Source of the DNA: Raphanus sativus
Taxonomy: Eukaryota > Streptophyta > Magnoliopsida > Brassicales > Brassicaceae
Direction: 5' to 3'
Assembly: GCF_000801105.2 (NCBI RefSeq)
Contig: NC_079514.1
Span: forward strand, 20,004,293 to 20,068,292
Length of the DNA: 64,000 bases
Shown here in pieces: positions 1-10,440 of the stretch. A program made the position numbers and the translations under genes. How positions within the stretch are numbered: position 1 is the first letter of the stretch; each line of letters starts with the position of its first letter. Below the pieces are notes generated by a model that searched no databases, was not told the origin of the DNA, and saw only the letters and a program-made list of their open reading frames with translations.

Positions 1-252
1 CAAAATCTTTGATCTTGTAAATGATTTTAGATAACTATCAAATGTACCAAAATCTTGGTGGTTAAAAAAAAAGATAACTATCAAATATACTGAAATATTA
101 CCAGTTAAACAAAATACACACAAATATATTTTTTGTCATTCGCTTTTTAGTTTATTTGTATATTTAGGTATCAATTAAATAACTACGGTTAAATATTTTT
201 TTTTGTTAGTTTGGTTGTTCTATTCCGGTCTGGTTAACCAGACTACTTCAAG
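1..252. other. Flank without recognised gene
   Basis: AT-rich DNA with no coding sequence that I recognise. Positions 245-252 (ACTTCAAG) form the left target duplication of the element that follows. Confidence 0.5.
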
Positions 253-970
253 TAGGGATGGGCGTTCGGGTATCCGTTCGGGTTCGGATCGGGTATTTCG
301 GATTTTCGGGTATTTCGGTATAGGAGTGTAATATCCATTCGGGTATTTCTTTACTTCGGGTCGGATTTAGGTATTTTTAGTTCGGATTCGGGTATTTCGG
401 GTCGGGTTTTCGGATATTTAGATTTTGGAAAAAAATATTAAATTTTTCATTTCTCAAGTTTTTTTGTATTTAAAAAATATAAATTTCACTTAACTGACTT
501 TTATTTTCTAATAACTGAATGATTAATAAATTTGAAGATAACATTTTTCAAATAAAAGATAATAAATTGATTATTATTTTTAAATTTTGGATGTAACTTT
601 TGTTAGTGCATGAAATAAAACGCTTGACATGCATTTTAAGTGAGTAAAAATTCACATTTTTCCAATTATATGTAAATTATATAATTTTGAACTATGTGCA
701 TAATAAAAATAATCATTTTGAATAAAATTAAAGAAGTAAACTAGGAATATAGACCTAAGTATACTAGGAATATAGACCTAAGTATACATATGTTCGGTTA
801 TTTTCGGATATCCATTCGGGTTCGGGTATTACCCGTTCGGGTTCGGATATCCAATCTCTCCTAATTCAATATCCGTTCGGGTATTTTGCTACTTCGGTTC
901 GGTTTCGGTTCGGGTTTTTTCGGTCGGGTTCGGATACGGATTCGGGTATCGGGTAAAATGCCCATCCCTA
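253..970. mobile_element. Non-autonomous hAT-like DNA transposon
   Basis: The element starts TAGGGATGGGC and ends with its reverse complement GCCCATCCCTA. An 8-bp near-perfect target duplication flanks it (ACTTCAAG at 245-252, ACCTCAAG at 971-978). The 8-bp duplication and the TAGGGNTGGGC terminus are typical of hAT superfamily elements. Both subterminal blocks (about 262-440 and 790-955) are dense in CGGGTATTTCGG and TTCGGGT motifs, and the middle is AT-rich. There is no transposase reading frame, so it would depend on a helper. The superfamily call is inference; the termini and duplication are directly visible. Confidence 0.62.
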
Positions 971-978
971 ACCTCAAG

Positions 979-2059
979 TTTGAGTAATAGAATACCCTTT
1001 CGATGTTAAAAAAAATAACTACGGTTAAATATTTGATTTAGGTTTTAATTGTTTTGTATATAATTTATTACTAGAGTTCGACCCGTGTGAATTTTTATTT
1101 TTATTTTTTTATAAATAAATAACTTTATAATAAATAATAATATATATTTTAAAATTTACCAATTTAAATAATTTTTAATATGACATTTTTAAAGATAATA
1201 ACTTATAGCTTATATTGAGTAGTTTTATTTTATCTTATAAACTATCAATTATATTGTCCATCTTTTTAGAATTTGACCCGTATATCTCCACAAATATATT
1301 TTTTTTAATGGATCAAAATTTTATGATAATGTATAATAAAATTCTTGTATTTACTATTTAAAATATATGGTGCTATATATTTTAAAATTTTCAATATTTA
1401 TTATACAGAATTTACATTGGACTATTATTTATATGAAATATATGTAATATATATATATATATGATTATTTTTTATGTGACTTTATTTTAGTTATTATCAA
1501 AAATAATAAAAAATATATAATTATATAGCTTTAAAACAACATTATTCATCAACTATTTAAAGCTAGGGTTATTAATTATTTCCTAACACACACACATATA
1601 TAAATATATATATAATAAAATGGGAAAAGACAAAGAATAGTAAAGAAAAGTTTATTAATTATTGTTGCCATGATTTTTTGCTAGAATTTTATTTTAGAAA
1701 TGCATTATTAAACAAGGAAAATACAAAGAATCCTAAAAGTAAATTAATTAATAACTTTAATGGCATGGCATTGTAAATAAGTTGAATAATTAAAGTGTAG
1801 TTTATTTTTATACTTCTCTTTTAATAATATAGGTTTAAATTTAAAATACTTTTGTGTATATAAACTACGCTACTCAATTTTTTAACTTCTTCTATTTACG
1901 TTATTCCATCTTTAAAACTATGTACAATTGTTAAAACGATCAATACACTATTTTTATTTTGAATATTTTACTTTTTATTTTCTTTATTAATTTAACATTC
2001 ATTCAATTATCACATTTATCATAGTTTTGGTTTAATAAAACTAAGAGTTCGCCTCGACA
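979..2059. other. AT-rich intergenic DNA
   Basis: No gene or complete repeat recognised. It contains long A/T runs and short TA and CA microsatellites (near 1449-1463 and 1587-1615). Two phrases resembling 'agttcgacccgtg' (about 1076 and 1270) hint at an old repeat family. Confidence 0.4.
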
Positions 2060-4400
2060 TTTTTTCTTATTATTAGATCAAGTGGTAGTCGGGATTAACT
2101 TGTTCCAAAGACCCGCTAGCTCTGACTCGATCTGATCTACATGAGAAAGAAGACACCACTGCTTTATTGCCTCTTTGTAAGAGAATCTCCACCCGAACTG
2201 TTAGACATGAGATATGGGGAATCTTGTAACCCACAAAATTATATTGTAGAAATCGAAATGAGACTAGCTTTGAGGCAAAGGTCGGGAGTCAATTGTGCAG
2301 CAATTCATGCTCACCAAATTTGAGAAATCTGTCTCAATACGTATCATAGTAATATGCAAATCTCGTAAGCATGACATGGTCCAAAGTAAACTCTCCATCT
2401 TAATGTGAAGAGCCGGGCGACTTCTACAACAGCCTTAGAGTCCAAAACGTTCAACTCTCATTTGATCCATATGGCTCCACCCTAGTCCACAGATGGAACC
2501 ATGATTGATACATGAGACATGAATTTGGCATGACGGTTTGGGGTTCATTTTATCCTCTTTGTCTTCTTTGAACTTTCCTTTCTTCCAGCATTTTGCTTCA
2601 ACAGAGGCTAGTTGGAAAGTAGCAATTGGAGAAACATCATTTTCATTGAATAATTTATCATTTTTTGTCTTTAATAGGTCAAATAGTGGTTTTGAATAGG
2701 ACATGTTTTTCTTCTTCAAAAGCAAAAAAAAAATTATGTTTTGGTAAATAAATGTACTCGGGAAGAAACATAAAAGAGACGAGTAGTTCGATAAAACTCA
2801 AACCTGCAAGGACATGGAACATTAAAAAGAGATGATTGATAAATTCCTTTGGGCCACACATCTAGGACATATCTTGTCAATATCCAAATCCCTAAAGGCT
2901 AGTCGTTATGTCACCTCTCATCTTATGAGTGTTTTACACATGAAGTATTTCATCTTTACCCTCGCCCAGCCCCCCCCCCCCCCCCCCCCCCTCCTCCCCC
3001 TCCCCCCCACGTACTATGTAAACCAGTGATAATTGGTTCAAAAATATGAATATGAGCGCTCTGTAGTTTGGTCATTCGTATCAAGTCATACCCAATTTTA
3101 ACCGAGTAAACAATGGATTGCGTGTGATTCCATGTGTAACCATCCATGGAACACATAGTACTAGGTCTCAACTTGAGGATCAGAGGTAAGTCCTCAGAAT
3201 AAAAGTAATCTCGTAAGAGGGAGATATTGTAAATGTTGTAAGTCACTTGATCGGAAGCCCTTAGTGGTGGGCATCTATGTCCATAATCCACGGTTAATAG
3301 GACTAAAGTCGGTCATCTCTCTCAACCTCTTCTTCTTTGTATAAGACATATATTAGTATGGTTTTAATCTTGGGTCATAGCTTCATGGGGTAAGGAAGTC
3401 TTTCACCAAGCGGACAATATCTTGGCGCATCACATGCAAACATCTCTATAAGATTATGCTTGTCATTTCCATCTGGCATTGTGGCTTTATCTGAATTTAT
3501 ATCAAAGAGAGTTTTTTTTTATTTTCTACTTATGATAGCTCATCTATAAGAAGCCGGTTGTAGATGGGAAACTTTATTAGTTATGTAACGGAGAGAAGTA
3601 TCCATGTCTGTAGGCAAATAGGTAGAGAAGAGATCCTGAAAATAGTGAACATACACTTTCTTTTCTCAATTTCACTCTATACCATCTTACTATCCTTATA
3701 TTTAGTTCTATAATCCGATTTGAACTCGTCATGCCAGAGTAATATGCTTTTTTGTTGCCATAAGAAATTTTCTTCCCTACAAGTTGAGATTAGTTGCCTC
3801 CTCAAATCATCAAGTCCTCCAAAGTAGTGTGATTGTCCTCTTGAGCCAAGTCAATTTTAATTTTTAACTTCTCGATAAGTCTTGCAAAATTCGTTTGGTT
3901 ATTCTTTTTCCAAGATATTGTATTATTTCGTCAATAAACCATTTTATGTTGAAAATACATGGACGGATTTCACTAAAAATGGTCTCAACCAAAAACAAAA
4001 GCTTCCTTGAATCCAGGTTTGCCGACCTTTTTTTTGTCAAATCTAAAGCTTTTCTTTGATCTCATTGAGGTCGACTTGATACAAGATATTACCGGTCTAT
4101 GATCCAAATCCTATAGTTTGAGGAACTCAGGACTAGTATGAGGAAAAAGTGAATGTCATTCCTCATAAGCCACTGCTCTGCTTTATTTCATTTCACTTTT
4201 TCAGAATTTTTTTCCCATCTACAAGAATAAATTTCCAAGGGAACTCTAGCTTCCTACATTTTTTCCAATATGATCTGTAAAGGAGAAAAATAATCTTATG
4301 GCCTCCTCCTTTGTTTTCTCTTCTTGTGATAACTGTAATTTCATTAGTGTCACCAATCATTACCCAAGCATGGCTCCGGTTCAAACTCAATTGTGTTAGT
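2060..4400 (-). pseudogene. Decayed LINE (L1-type) ORF2: endonuclease end, RT start, zinc knuckle, RNase H
   Basis: Read on the minus strand and allowing several stops and frameshifts, this stretch follows the order of a plant L1-type LINE ORF2. Near 4050-4130 are residues like the end of the endonuclease (SPEFLKL, then DHRP and FRFDK). Near 3440-3490 is a start-of-RT phrase (INSDKATMPDGN). Near 2740-2860 is the reverse-transcriptase zinc region (CGPKEFINHLF). From about 2590 to 2290 is an RNase H segment (HGSICGLGWSHMDQ, then MESLLWTMSCLRDLHI), and near 2130-2160 LLSHVDQIES. Most of the RT catalytic core is missing or unreadable. The copy is 5'-truncated and cannot encode a working protein. 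The identification rests on the order of several family phrases rather than one open frame. Confidence 0.6.
2970..3009 (-). repeat. C22 tract followed by C-rich run (G-tract on minus strand)
   Basis: An uninterrupted run of 22 C is followed by TCCTCCCCCTCCCCCCCAC. The minus strand therefore carries four or more G-runs of three or longer with short spacers, a sequence able to form a G-quadruplex. It lies inside the LINE relic. Run length may be affected by sequencing error. Confidence 0.85.
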
Positions 4401-4559
4401 CATTCCCAGACCAAATCACAATTTTTAATAACCAAGTCATCATAGCAAAGGTCACATAGATTACATATCCTTCAAAAGTAGATTTAGTATCAATCATGTA
4501 ATCATCTTCATACAAAATAGATACTGTAAATCCTAAAATCTACACTAGGTATTTGATAG

Positions 4560-4967
4560 TGTTTGTAGAGTAAACTGGGGAGTGAAAAATGATGTAGGCA
4601 ACGATATCCTTAGAACACAACGATGTAATCGGAAATCGGTTGACAAAACTGGACTTTTATTGAATAAGAGATCGATTACAATGAATGGAAATGAGATCGA
4701 ATACTACAAAGGAGATCGAACAAGATCAAACTCGAAACAAAGTAAAAGTAGGTCGAAATGTGTAGTGTGCTCCCCCTAGGATTTTCGATGTGTGTTCAAG
4801 AGTTTACCTCTCCCTCCTTTTATAGTCATGTGATCCCGTGATTCTCTCAACCTTCTCTGTGACCTCCAGGTTTCTCGAGACCTCTTATCGATCATGCGGG
4901 CTTCTGCTTATGCGGCCCACTATCTTGACTCGGCCCAATAAAGAAATGACCGAAATTGGGTCCAACA
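4560..4967 (-). repeat. 3' LTR of the decayed Tat-type relic
   Basis: The right edge ends GGGTCCAACA, matching the GGGCCCAACA edge of the LTRs of copies A and B. A polypurine tract (minus sense) follows directly. A TATA box on the minus strand (CTATAAAAGG, about 4817-4826) sits in the same relative place as CTATAAAAAG in the other LTRs. The left edge is uncertain because no target duplication was found. Confidence 0.5.
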
Positions 4968-4987
4968 TTTTTCCCCTTGTCTCTTTT
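4968..4987 (-). other. Polypurine tract of the relic
   Basis: The plus strand reads TTTTTCCCCTTGTCTCTTTT, so the minus strand has a nearly pure purine run ending at the LTR start TGTTGG. This is the expected place for the plus-strand primer of reverse transcription. Confidence 0.55.
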
Positions 4988-5311
4988 CCTTTGATCGAAT
5001 GGGAAAGAGGCGGTTCGGTTCTCGCCCGACGGAAATTGATTCGATTTTGTTTCGGTTATCGAGATCTTTTATCTGTTATTTCGCGCTTCTCCAAGCGTGT
5101 AACGGCTATGTTTATTCCTAGGACGAAACCTAGGTAATTATTGCTCTAGGGCTAAACCTAGGCAATTATTACGTTCCTCGGGAATAGCGATAGAGCTGTT
5201 TGTGAAGTGTCTTTAAATAGTGAAGAGTTCTCTTTTCTTTTTCAATTCCGATCTTTCTTCCTTTCTTTCTCTTGATTGTTGGTATTCTCTCGTTTCTTAT
5301 TTCTTGTCAAG

Positions 5312-7159
5312 ATGGCTCTTTTTTCTTTTCCTCGTTCGACGACCACAAAGAACCAGCTCGAGAGTCTATATTCTTCGTTTGGTGTTGATCGCGCCGTTCT
5401 TTGTGATCTCCCTTTCGATTTCAAGATCCCGGAGAGGGTTCGAGAAGGATATTGCAGAGCTTATTTGTCCTTCTTTGAGACTTGTGGTCTCACTTTTCCA
5501 ATTCCGAGGCAAGTATTGGAGATACTCGCTGAGCTCGGACTTTCCTTCTCTAAAATGTGCCATAATCTACTCAAGCAGCTTCTGGCGATCCTTGTCAGGG
5601 CCAGAGAGGAGAATCTCTTGTTCGATCTCGGCGAGTTGTGTCACCTATTCATGATCAAACGCAACAATCAGAGCCCATGGACTTTTTGATGTCCCTGCGT
5701 CTGGGTCGACATGCCATCGGGGGCTTCCGTACTGAGACGAGAAGTGGCGAGAGCAAGTTTTCGTCTTTAATATCGACTCGGCATCTTTTATTTCTCCAGG
5801 CTTCCTCGGCTTTGGGCCGAGGACATTGGTAAGTTCTTTCTCATTCTTTTTTTTTGTTTTAGATAAGCATTTTCTGAAAATTCATCTTTATCTGTTCAGT
5901 TACACTCGGGAAGCTCTCCGATGTCGGATCAGCTTCGAGGTCTATTGGTCGTTCTGAGGCGGGGGAGACCGACTGGCCATCTTTTAGTAGAGAGCGGATT
6001 CGGACTTCGCTATCGCGCCCTCTTGGCTCAGGGATGCATCCCATGATTTCTGAGCCAATTGAATTGATTGGAGACGCTCGTTCTCCCGATTGCAGAGAGG
6101 GACATTCTCCCTCTGAGCTTCCTCCCAGCTCGGATCGTCTCGCCAGACGTCTATCGTGGAGGTCGTCATTTTAGACCTCCGAGTCGATCTCGAGGAGATC
6201 GTTTCGCAGAGGTCTCCAGTGTCTTCGCAGGAGGAATCACCCATTCGTAAACGCAAATCGAAAAGCGTTTCTTCGGGACCATCGCGACCTGCTTCGAAGA
6301 GGTCGAAGAGACAGAAGCTTGCACGAGATGTTGGCGATCCGATGTGCATGACCGATGTCGATCCTTACGATCTAGTAGAAAACAATAGGCATCAGGAAAC
6401 CAGCTCGATGTTCTTTGTTTCCTCAGAGGAAAGGGAGGCTTATACCAAGATCGCAGAGGCGAACGCCAAGGTTAGTCTGTTGAGAGCAAAGATTTTCTTC
6501 TGTTTTCGAATAATCGGTCTAAACTTGGAATGTGGATACATTTTCCTTCAGGTCATGTAAGTGTGCAACAAATTGGTTTTAGTGATGGGAAGTCGCGCAG
6601 AGACTTCTCGGAGATCGAGAGCATCAGCTCGGATTTGAAGAGAATTTCGGTGAAGCTCGAGATCGCAAAACGTGAGAATAAGGAAGACAATGAGAAGATC
6701 GTGGCCATGACAGAGGACTGGGTGAGAGTTTGGCACGAGAGGTCGGCTTTGGAGGCCGAGGTTGCTAATTAAGGGGCGAAGATGGCGGATCTCGAAGCTG
6801 GAAGGGATCGAGATGTTCGGCGGGCTTCTCATGCTGCTCGTCGCGAAGTATCGCGGAGGTATATGGCCATTCTGAAGTCCTTAGAAGGGAGATGGGCTAG
6901 CAAGGAGAAAGAAACGGCGCCCAAGATTCAGCTTCAAGAGGTCGTCGCGAACATCGATCTCCTAACCGAGATTAAAGAAGGAGGATTAGTCGTGGATGAG
7001 GAGCTCGATCGCTTGAAGGATATGGAAAAGGATTGTGGAGTCCTCGTTGATTCCTGTCCCATCTTGTATTGGACTATTGCTGACCTCGATCTTCCACAGA
7101 TCTCAGAGGATTCTGATCGAGGGGAGCCGTCGGGTGTCGGGGAAGAAGCGAGTTCTTAG
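5312..7159 (+). pseudogene. Antisense additional ORF of Tat relic, module 1 (Transposase_28-like plus coiled coil), broken
   Basis: The frame opens at ATG 5312 (MALFSFPRSTTTKNQ). It contains a segment matching the 'putative gypsy type transposon' family pattern: IPERVREGYCRAYLSFFETC, then FPIPRQVLEILAELGLS and a helix ending in FDLGELCHLF. This parallels residues 101-172 of the gene in copy B. After about 5690 the frame is broken, but a WREQVFVFNID phrase, the counterpart of DDWRRKYFYVKID in copy B, survives in another frame. Downstream pieces are an R/S/K-rich part (about 6156-6469, with a GT donor at 6470) and a coiled-coil part (about 6554-7159) interrupted by an in-frame TAA at 6770-6772. 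The C-terminal helix (IQLQEVVANIDLLTEIKEGG) resembles that of copy B. It is oriented opposite to the element's gag-pol. Confidence 0.55.
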
Positions 7160-7488
7160 TCGATTCTTTTATTTTCCTTGTTTTTAGTATTATATTATTA
7201 TACTTTTTTGTAATCGGATATTCACGAAGTCGTGAGAATCTTTTCCCCTTGAATTTTCTAGGGCCTTTAATTTGAACTATTTAGATTTTGAAGCATGCTC
7301 CAGTTATTCTATATCTTCAAGATTTGTATCTATCTTTTGTCGTTAAGATACTTGTAAAGTCTCAGTCTTTATAAGACCTTTATCTTGACTTAGGTTTTCT
7401 TGTTAAAGCAGCGCCCTGAGATATCTTTTGGTTTTTGCACCGAAGAATCATGTCATTTAGAAGATAAAATCCTCGTGATACCGATAAG
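7160..7488 (+). other. Spacer between the two additional-ORF modules
   Basis: T-rich DNA resembling a 3' untranslated region follows the stop at 7159. Nothing coding is recognised before the second module. Confidence 0.4.
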
Positions 7489-8715
7489 GTGAAAAGCCGA
7501 GTTGGAAACGTTGGTTCGGAACATATTCGATCCGGAGATATCAGTGAATCACTCACTGAATTTCATCACGAGGAGACCCGAATTCCTCAGGTTCCACTTC
7601 GGCAAGATGGGAGGGATCTTGGTAACAATGATCAAATTGTTCGTACGAAATCGAGCAGTAAGACTGGTTCGGAGGGGCGTGATCGCCCTTCCAAGAAGGC
7701 GAAGACGAACGGCTCCGATCATCATCCTGGTGCTCTTGGTGACGTAATCGCGAAGCCATTTCATTGGCAATTCACTCACTCCAAGGATTGTCCGATCACG
7801 GAGGATCCAAATACCGTGGCCCATCTGGTAAGGCATTTTAAGCATGCCAGATGTCTGCTTCATTCTCTACAAAACATGACTGAACGCGAGGCCTATGTCA
7901 AATGGCCGTTTCTCATGCCAAGGTTAGTTCGATATCTTTCCGGTGCTTCTATTGAGTTTGTATTGACTTTTCATGACTCGCAGGGCATTGAGAAGTGTTT
8001 GCAGGATGTTCCCCGATCTGACGAGATCCTCGAAATCAAGAAGGTCGTCCGAGAACTGAAGCTGAGTTTGAAGTTGGCGCAAGAGCGAGAGCGTGCCAAC
8101 GCCGATCGACTGACTGCTGCAGAGGAGTTGGAGAATCGAGCTGCTTCCCTTGAAGCTCGTTTTCACGTTGCTGATAACGAAAGGAAGTCGGCCCTTGAAC
8201 AAGTTTTGTTTCTTGAGTCGCATATCGAATCTGGTGCTTTAAAGCATGCCGACCACCTTTTCCGCTCGGAGCATGAGGCTAAGAAGGGCTTGGCTGACGG
8301 CTATTTGGGCATCCGGATCTCCTTAAAAGAAGAGTGTGAGAAGAAGAGAGCTACGGCCGCCTGCGAGATCCAGCTCGGGGGGATCGTGGTGAAAATCGAC
8401 CTTCTGAAGGAAATAATGGACAACAACCTGCTGGCTTCTGGTGAACCGCAGCGACTTCGAGCTATGGAGATCAAGCTCGGGGAGTTTGACGTGACTGCGA
8501 TGTCGGCTGAAGGATTGGATCTTCCTCGTGCTTCGGAGGATTACTTTGCTAAAACGGCTTTTGACAGGAGTGAGTCGAAGCATATGGATGAAGCTTTGGA
8601 GATGGAGAGTTCGATGCTGGAGAGTAACTTTAGGAAACTGTTCTTTATTGTTTGCTTTCTGTATTTTTTATTTCTTTTAATTATTGAGTTGAATAAAGGA
8701 GGCGCGGCTTACTAG
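7489..8715 (+). pseudogene. Antisense additional ORF of Tat relic, module 2 (coiled-coil protein, 408 codons open)
   Basis: An open frame from ATG 7489 to 8715 lacks the N-terminal Transposase_28-like segment. It corresponds to the second half of module 1 and of the copy B gene. A basic segment (RDRPSKKAKTNG) is followed by HLVRHFKHARCLLHSLQ, comparable to LMRHMKSPGCPLPSI in copy B, then EREAYVKW, comparable to EREAYTKI in module 1. A long charged heptad-type helix (about residues 180-330) ends with EIQLGGIVVKIDLLKEIMD. A GT...AG stretch at 7923-7983 (61 bp) looks like the intron expected here. Removing it would shift the frame, so the sequence carries an indel or the intron is retained. The last 25 residues are hydrophobic read-through. 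It is a partial tandem duplicate. Confidence 0.5.
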
Positions 8716-9266
8716 CCTTTGCCTTGTTTTTTATTTCAAGGAAATAGCTCTAGTTTTTCTTTTGGAGCATTTGTTCGAATCGAGCAGATACTCTGTCGAT
8801 GCCTGGTTGGCGTGGTAAGAGGTTTTTGCTAAAACTGTCGTGCCGTGTTTCTGGCGGGACCGAAATGTACTCTAAGACTTGATCAGGTCCTCAAATTTAC
8901 ATTTAGTCGTTAAATAAGTGAGATAATTACATCATAGTGAAGTTCGTATCCAAAGTACCAAAGATTTGTAGAGGTTGTTCTTATTAAAAGTATTTAATAC
9001 AATCGGATTCTAAAGTTGAAGGCGACCCGGGCGACTCGATTCTTGACCCGATATAAATTGATTTTGTTGCTGCGAATGCTCCCTTCTGGACTTCGATGTT
9101 GAGAGGTGACTGAACTCGTGTCGTGAGCTGCCAATGTACCCTCGAAGAGGAATCAAGTCATAACGTAGTTCGATTATTTCCCCTGGACTCAGGATCATTT
9201 TGGCTTTTATTTGTGTACAGACATTCGTACGACTATGGTGGGATTGCCTTGAGGTCTTGATTCTGA
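8716..9266. other. Non-coding spacer of Tat relic
   Basis: A T-rich region downstream of the second module. Near 9110-9170 the text (tgccaatgtaccc, then ggaatcaag and taacgtagttcg) matches the spacer just beyond the integrase stop in copy B (42820-42870). No gene seen. Confidence 0.45.
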
Positions 9267-9473
9267 CTAGGGGTGTGGCTTGATGTCCTTGAAGCTTGCG
9301 AGGTAACATGTCCGAGAACTTTTCTGACTTCCTTGAATGGTTTCGATGCCTTTCGGAGTTGAGAACTTCAGGTATTGGTTGTAAGTCGATGGTAGTGCCT
9401 TCATACTGATCCATGATTTAGAGACTCTTCCCATAACTCTTCCGAATAGAACTATGGCCTTACCTCTGACCAA
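9267..9473 (-). pseudogene. Protease C-terminal fragment of Tat relic
   Basis: A 68-codon minus-strand frame reads WISMKALPSTYNQYLKFSTP, then IETIQGSQKSSRTCY and LASF. Copy B has WIHKMKAVASTYHQCVKFPT, then IATIHGSQKISRICY and LGGF at the end of its protease. The shared phrases identify it as the C-terminal tail of a Tat aspartic protease. The catalytic DTG part is missing. It reads on the minus strand, as expected for gag-pol of this relic. Confidence 0.6.
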
Positions 9474-10061
9474 TGAATTGATTTAGCAACTGGCTGTAAA
9501 TGCTGCTTTGCAGATATGAAGTGAAATTGTAACCAGTGACTTCACTGGAAACTCAAATGAGTCTGAATTGAATATTTTTGGATGCGATAACCATAATTCC
9601 CATGTTAAAGGAGGTTTGGAGAAGTCAAATGGCTATGACATAAAAAAAATTTTGGTGAAAAAATTGAAGTAGACAGCCCCATAACTCTTTCGAGGTTACA
9701 TGTAGTAGCAAATATAGTGGAAGAAAATGATGACCCGAGTTTGAGGAGAAAGTTTTTTATAAGCGAACTGCAACTGAATGCATGTTTTACTAGTACTACA
9801 CAATCTATAGCCAGGTACTGGCCCAGTTCAGAAGATTAAATAGAAGAAGGTTGTCCAGGCTAAAGACCTGAAATATGTTAACCCACATGGTTTACCATGA
9901 AGAAATTCGTCAAGAAGTCACAACATAATTTTTCATTGGAATATGCTTGGTTTCAATATGCCACACAAACATGTTGCAGTTCATATAAGAATTTATGCAG
10001 AAAGATTTCTTTTGTTGCTTACAAGGGTACTATATATTAGACACCAAGTGGAGTGGAGTGG
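9474..10061. other. No recognised gene
   Basis: Moderately AT-rich DNA, possibly the right flank of the Tat relic. No LTR partner, open family domain or repeat was recognised. Confidence 0.35.
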
Positions 10062-10440
10062 CCCATCCACCTTATATACTACTAAAGATCCCTTCCAACT
10101 ACCGATGTGGGACAACTATGTGTCTAATACGCCCCTTCGAGATGATGGCTCTCTGAGCGTCAATCTCGGAATTGGTTTTAAGTGTGAAGCCCATCTAGCT
10201 TAACATGGTATCAGAGCCCACGATCCACAAAGTCCAACCCGATCCACATCGATCCGTGCCCAAAGCTGGCCCATCGATCTTTGCCCATAAATTCCGAGAT
10301 TGACGCTCAAAGAGCCATCATCTCGAGAGGGCGTATTAGACACAAAGTGTCCCACATCGGAAGTTGGAACTAATATTCACTAGTATATAAGATAGATGGG
10401 TCAATCCACTTATCGCCAATTGGTTTTAAGTGGAAGCCCA
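10062..10440. repeat. Palindromic copia/TRIM-like relic
   Basis: Two arms of about 112 bp are inverted copies of each other (10062-10173 and 10290-10400), separated by 116 bp. Each arm holds the phrase for CCGATGTGGGACA, GTGTCTAATACGCCC and the GAGATGATGGCTCTCTGAGCG block or its complement. A direct repeat, ATTGGTTTTAAGTGNGAAGCCCA, occurs at 10171-10193 and 10419-10440. Between the arms is TTAACA followed by TGGTATCAGAGCC (10206-10218), the classical initiator-Met tRNA primer binding site of copia and TRIM elements. I infer a small LTR element in which one LTR has been partly inverted. Confidence 0.5.
10206..10218 (+). other. tRNA-iMet-type primer binding site
   Basis: TGGTATCAGAGCC directly follows an LTR-like end (CTTAACA). 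This is the usual minus-strand primer site of plant Ty1/copia and TRIM elements. Confidence 0.55.

Larger units (their letters stand above)
4560..9473 (-). mobile_element. Decayed Tat-type Ty3/gypsy element (second family, 5' part lost)
   Basis: This block has the plan of Tat copies A and B but a clearly different sequence. In order it has a left (3') LTR, a polypurine tract, an antisense additional ORF on the plus strand, a post-integrase spacer near 9110-9170 that still matches the same spacer in copy B, and a protease C-terminal scrap on the minus strand. Integrase, RNase H, RT and most of gag are absent, so a deletion joins the post-integrase spacer almost directly to the protease end. 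No right LTR is seen. The left LTR start (about 4560) is approximate. It is an older relic of a sister family. Confidence 0.6.

Noticed and set aside
2832..3029. Proline-run frame
   Set aside because: It translates the C22 tract inside the LINE relic.
9943..10203. 86-codon plus-strand frame
   Set aside because: It covers the palindromic TRIM-like relic and ends next to its primer binding site, so it is not a host gene.
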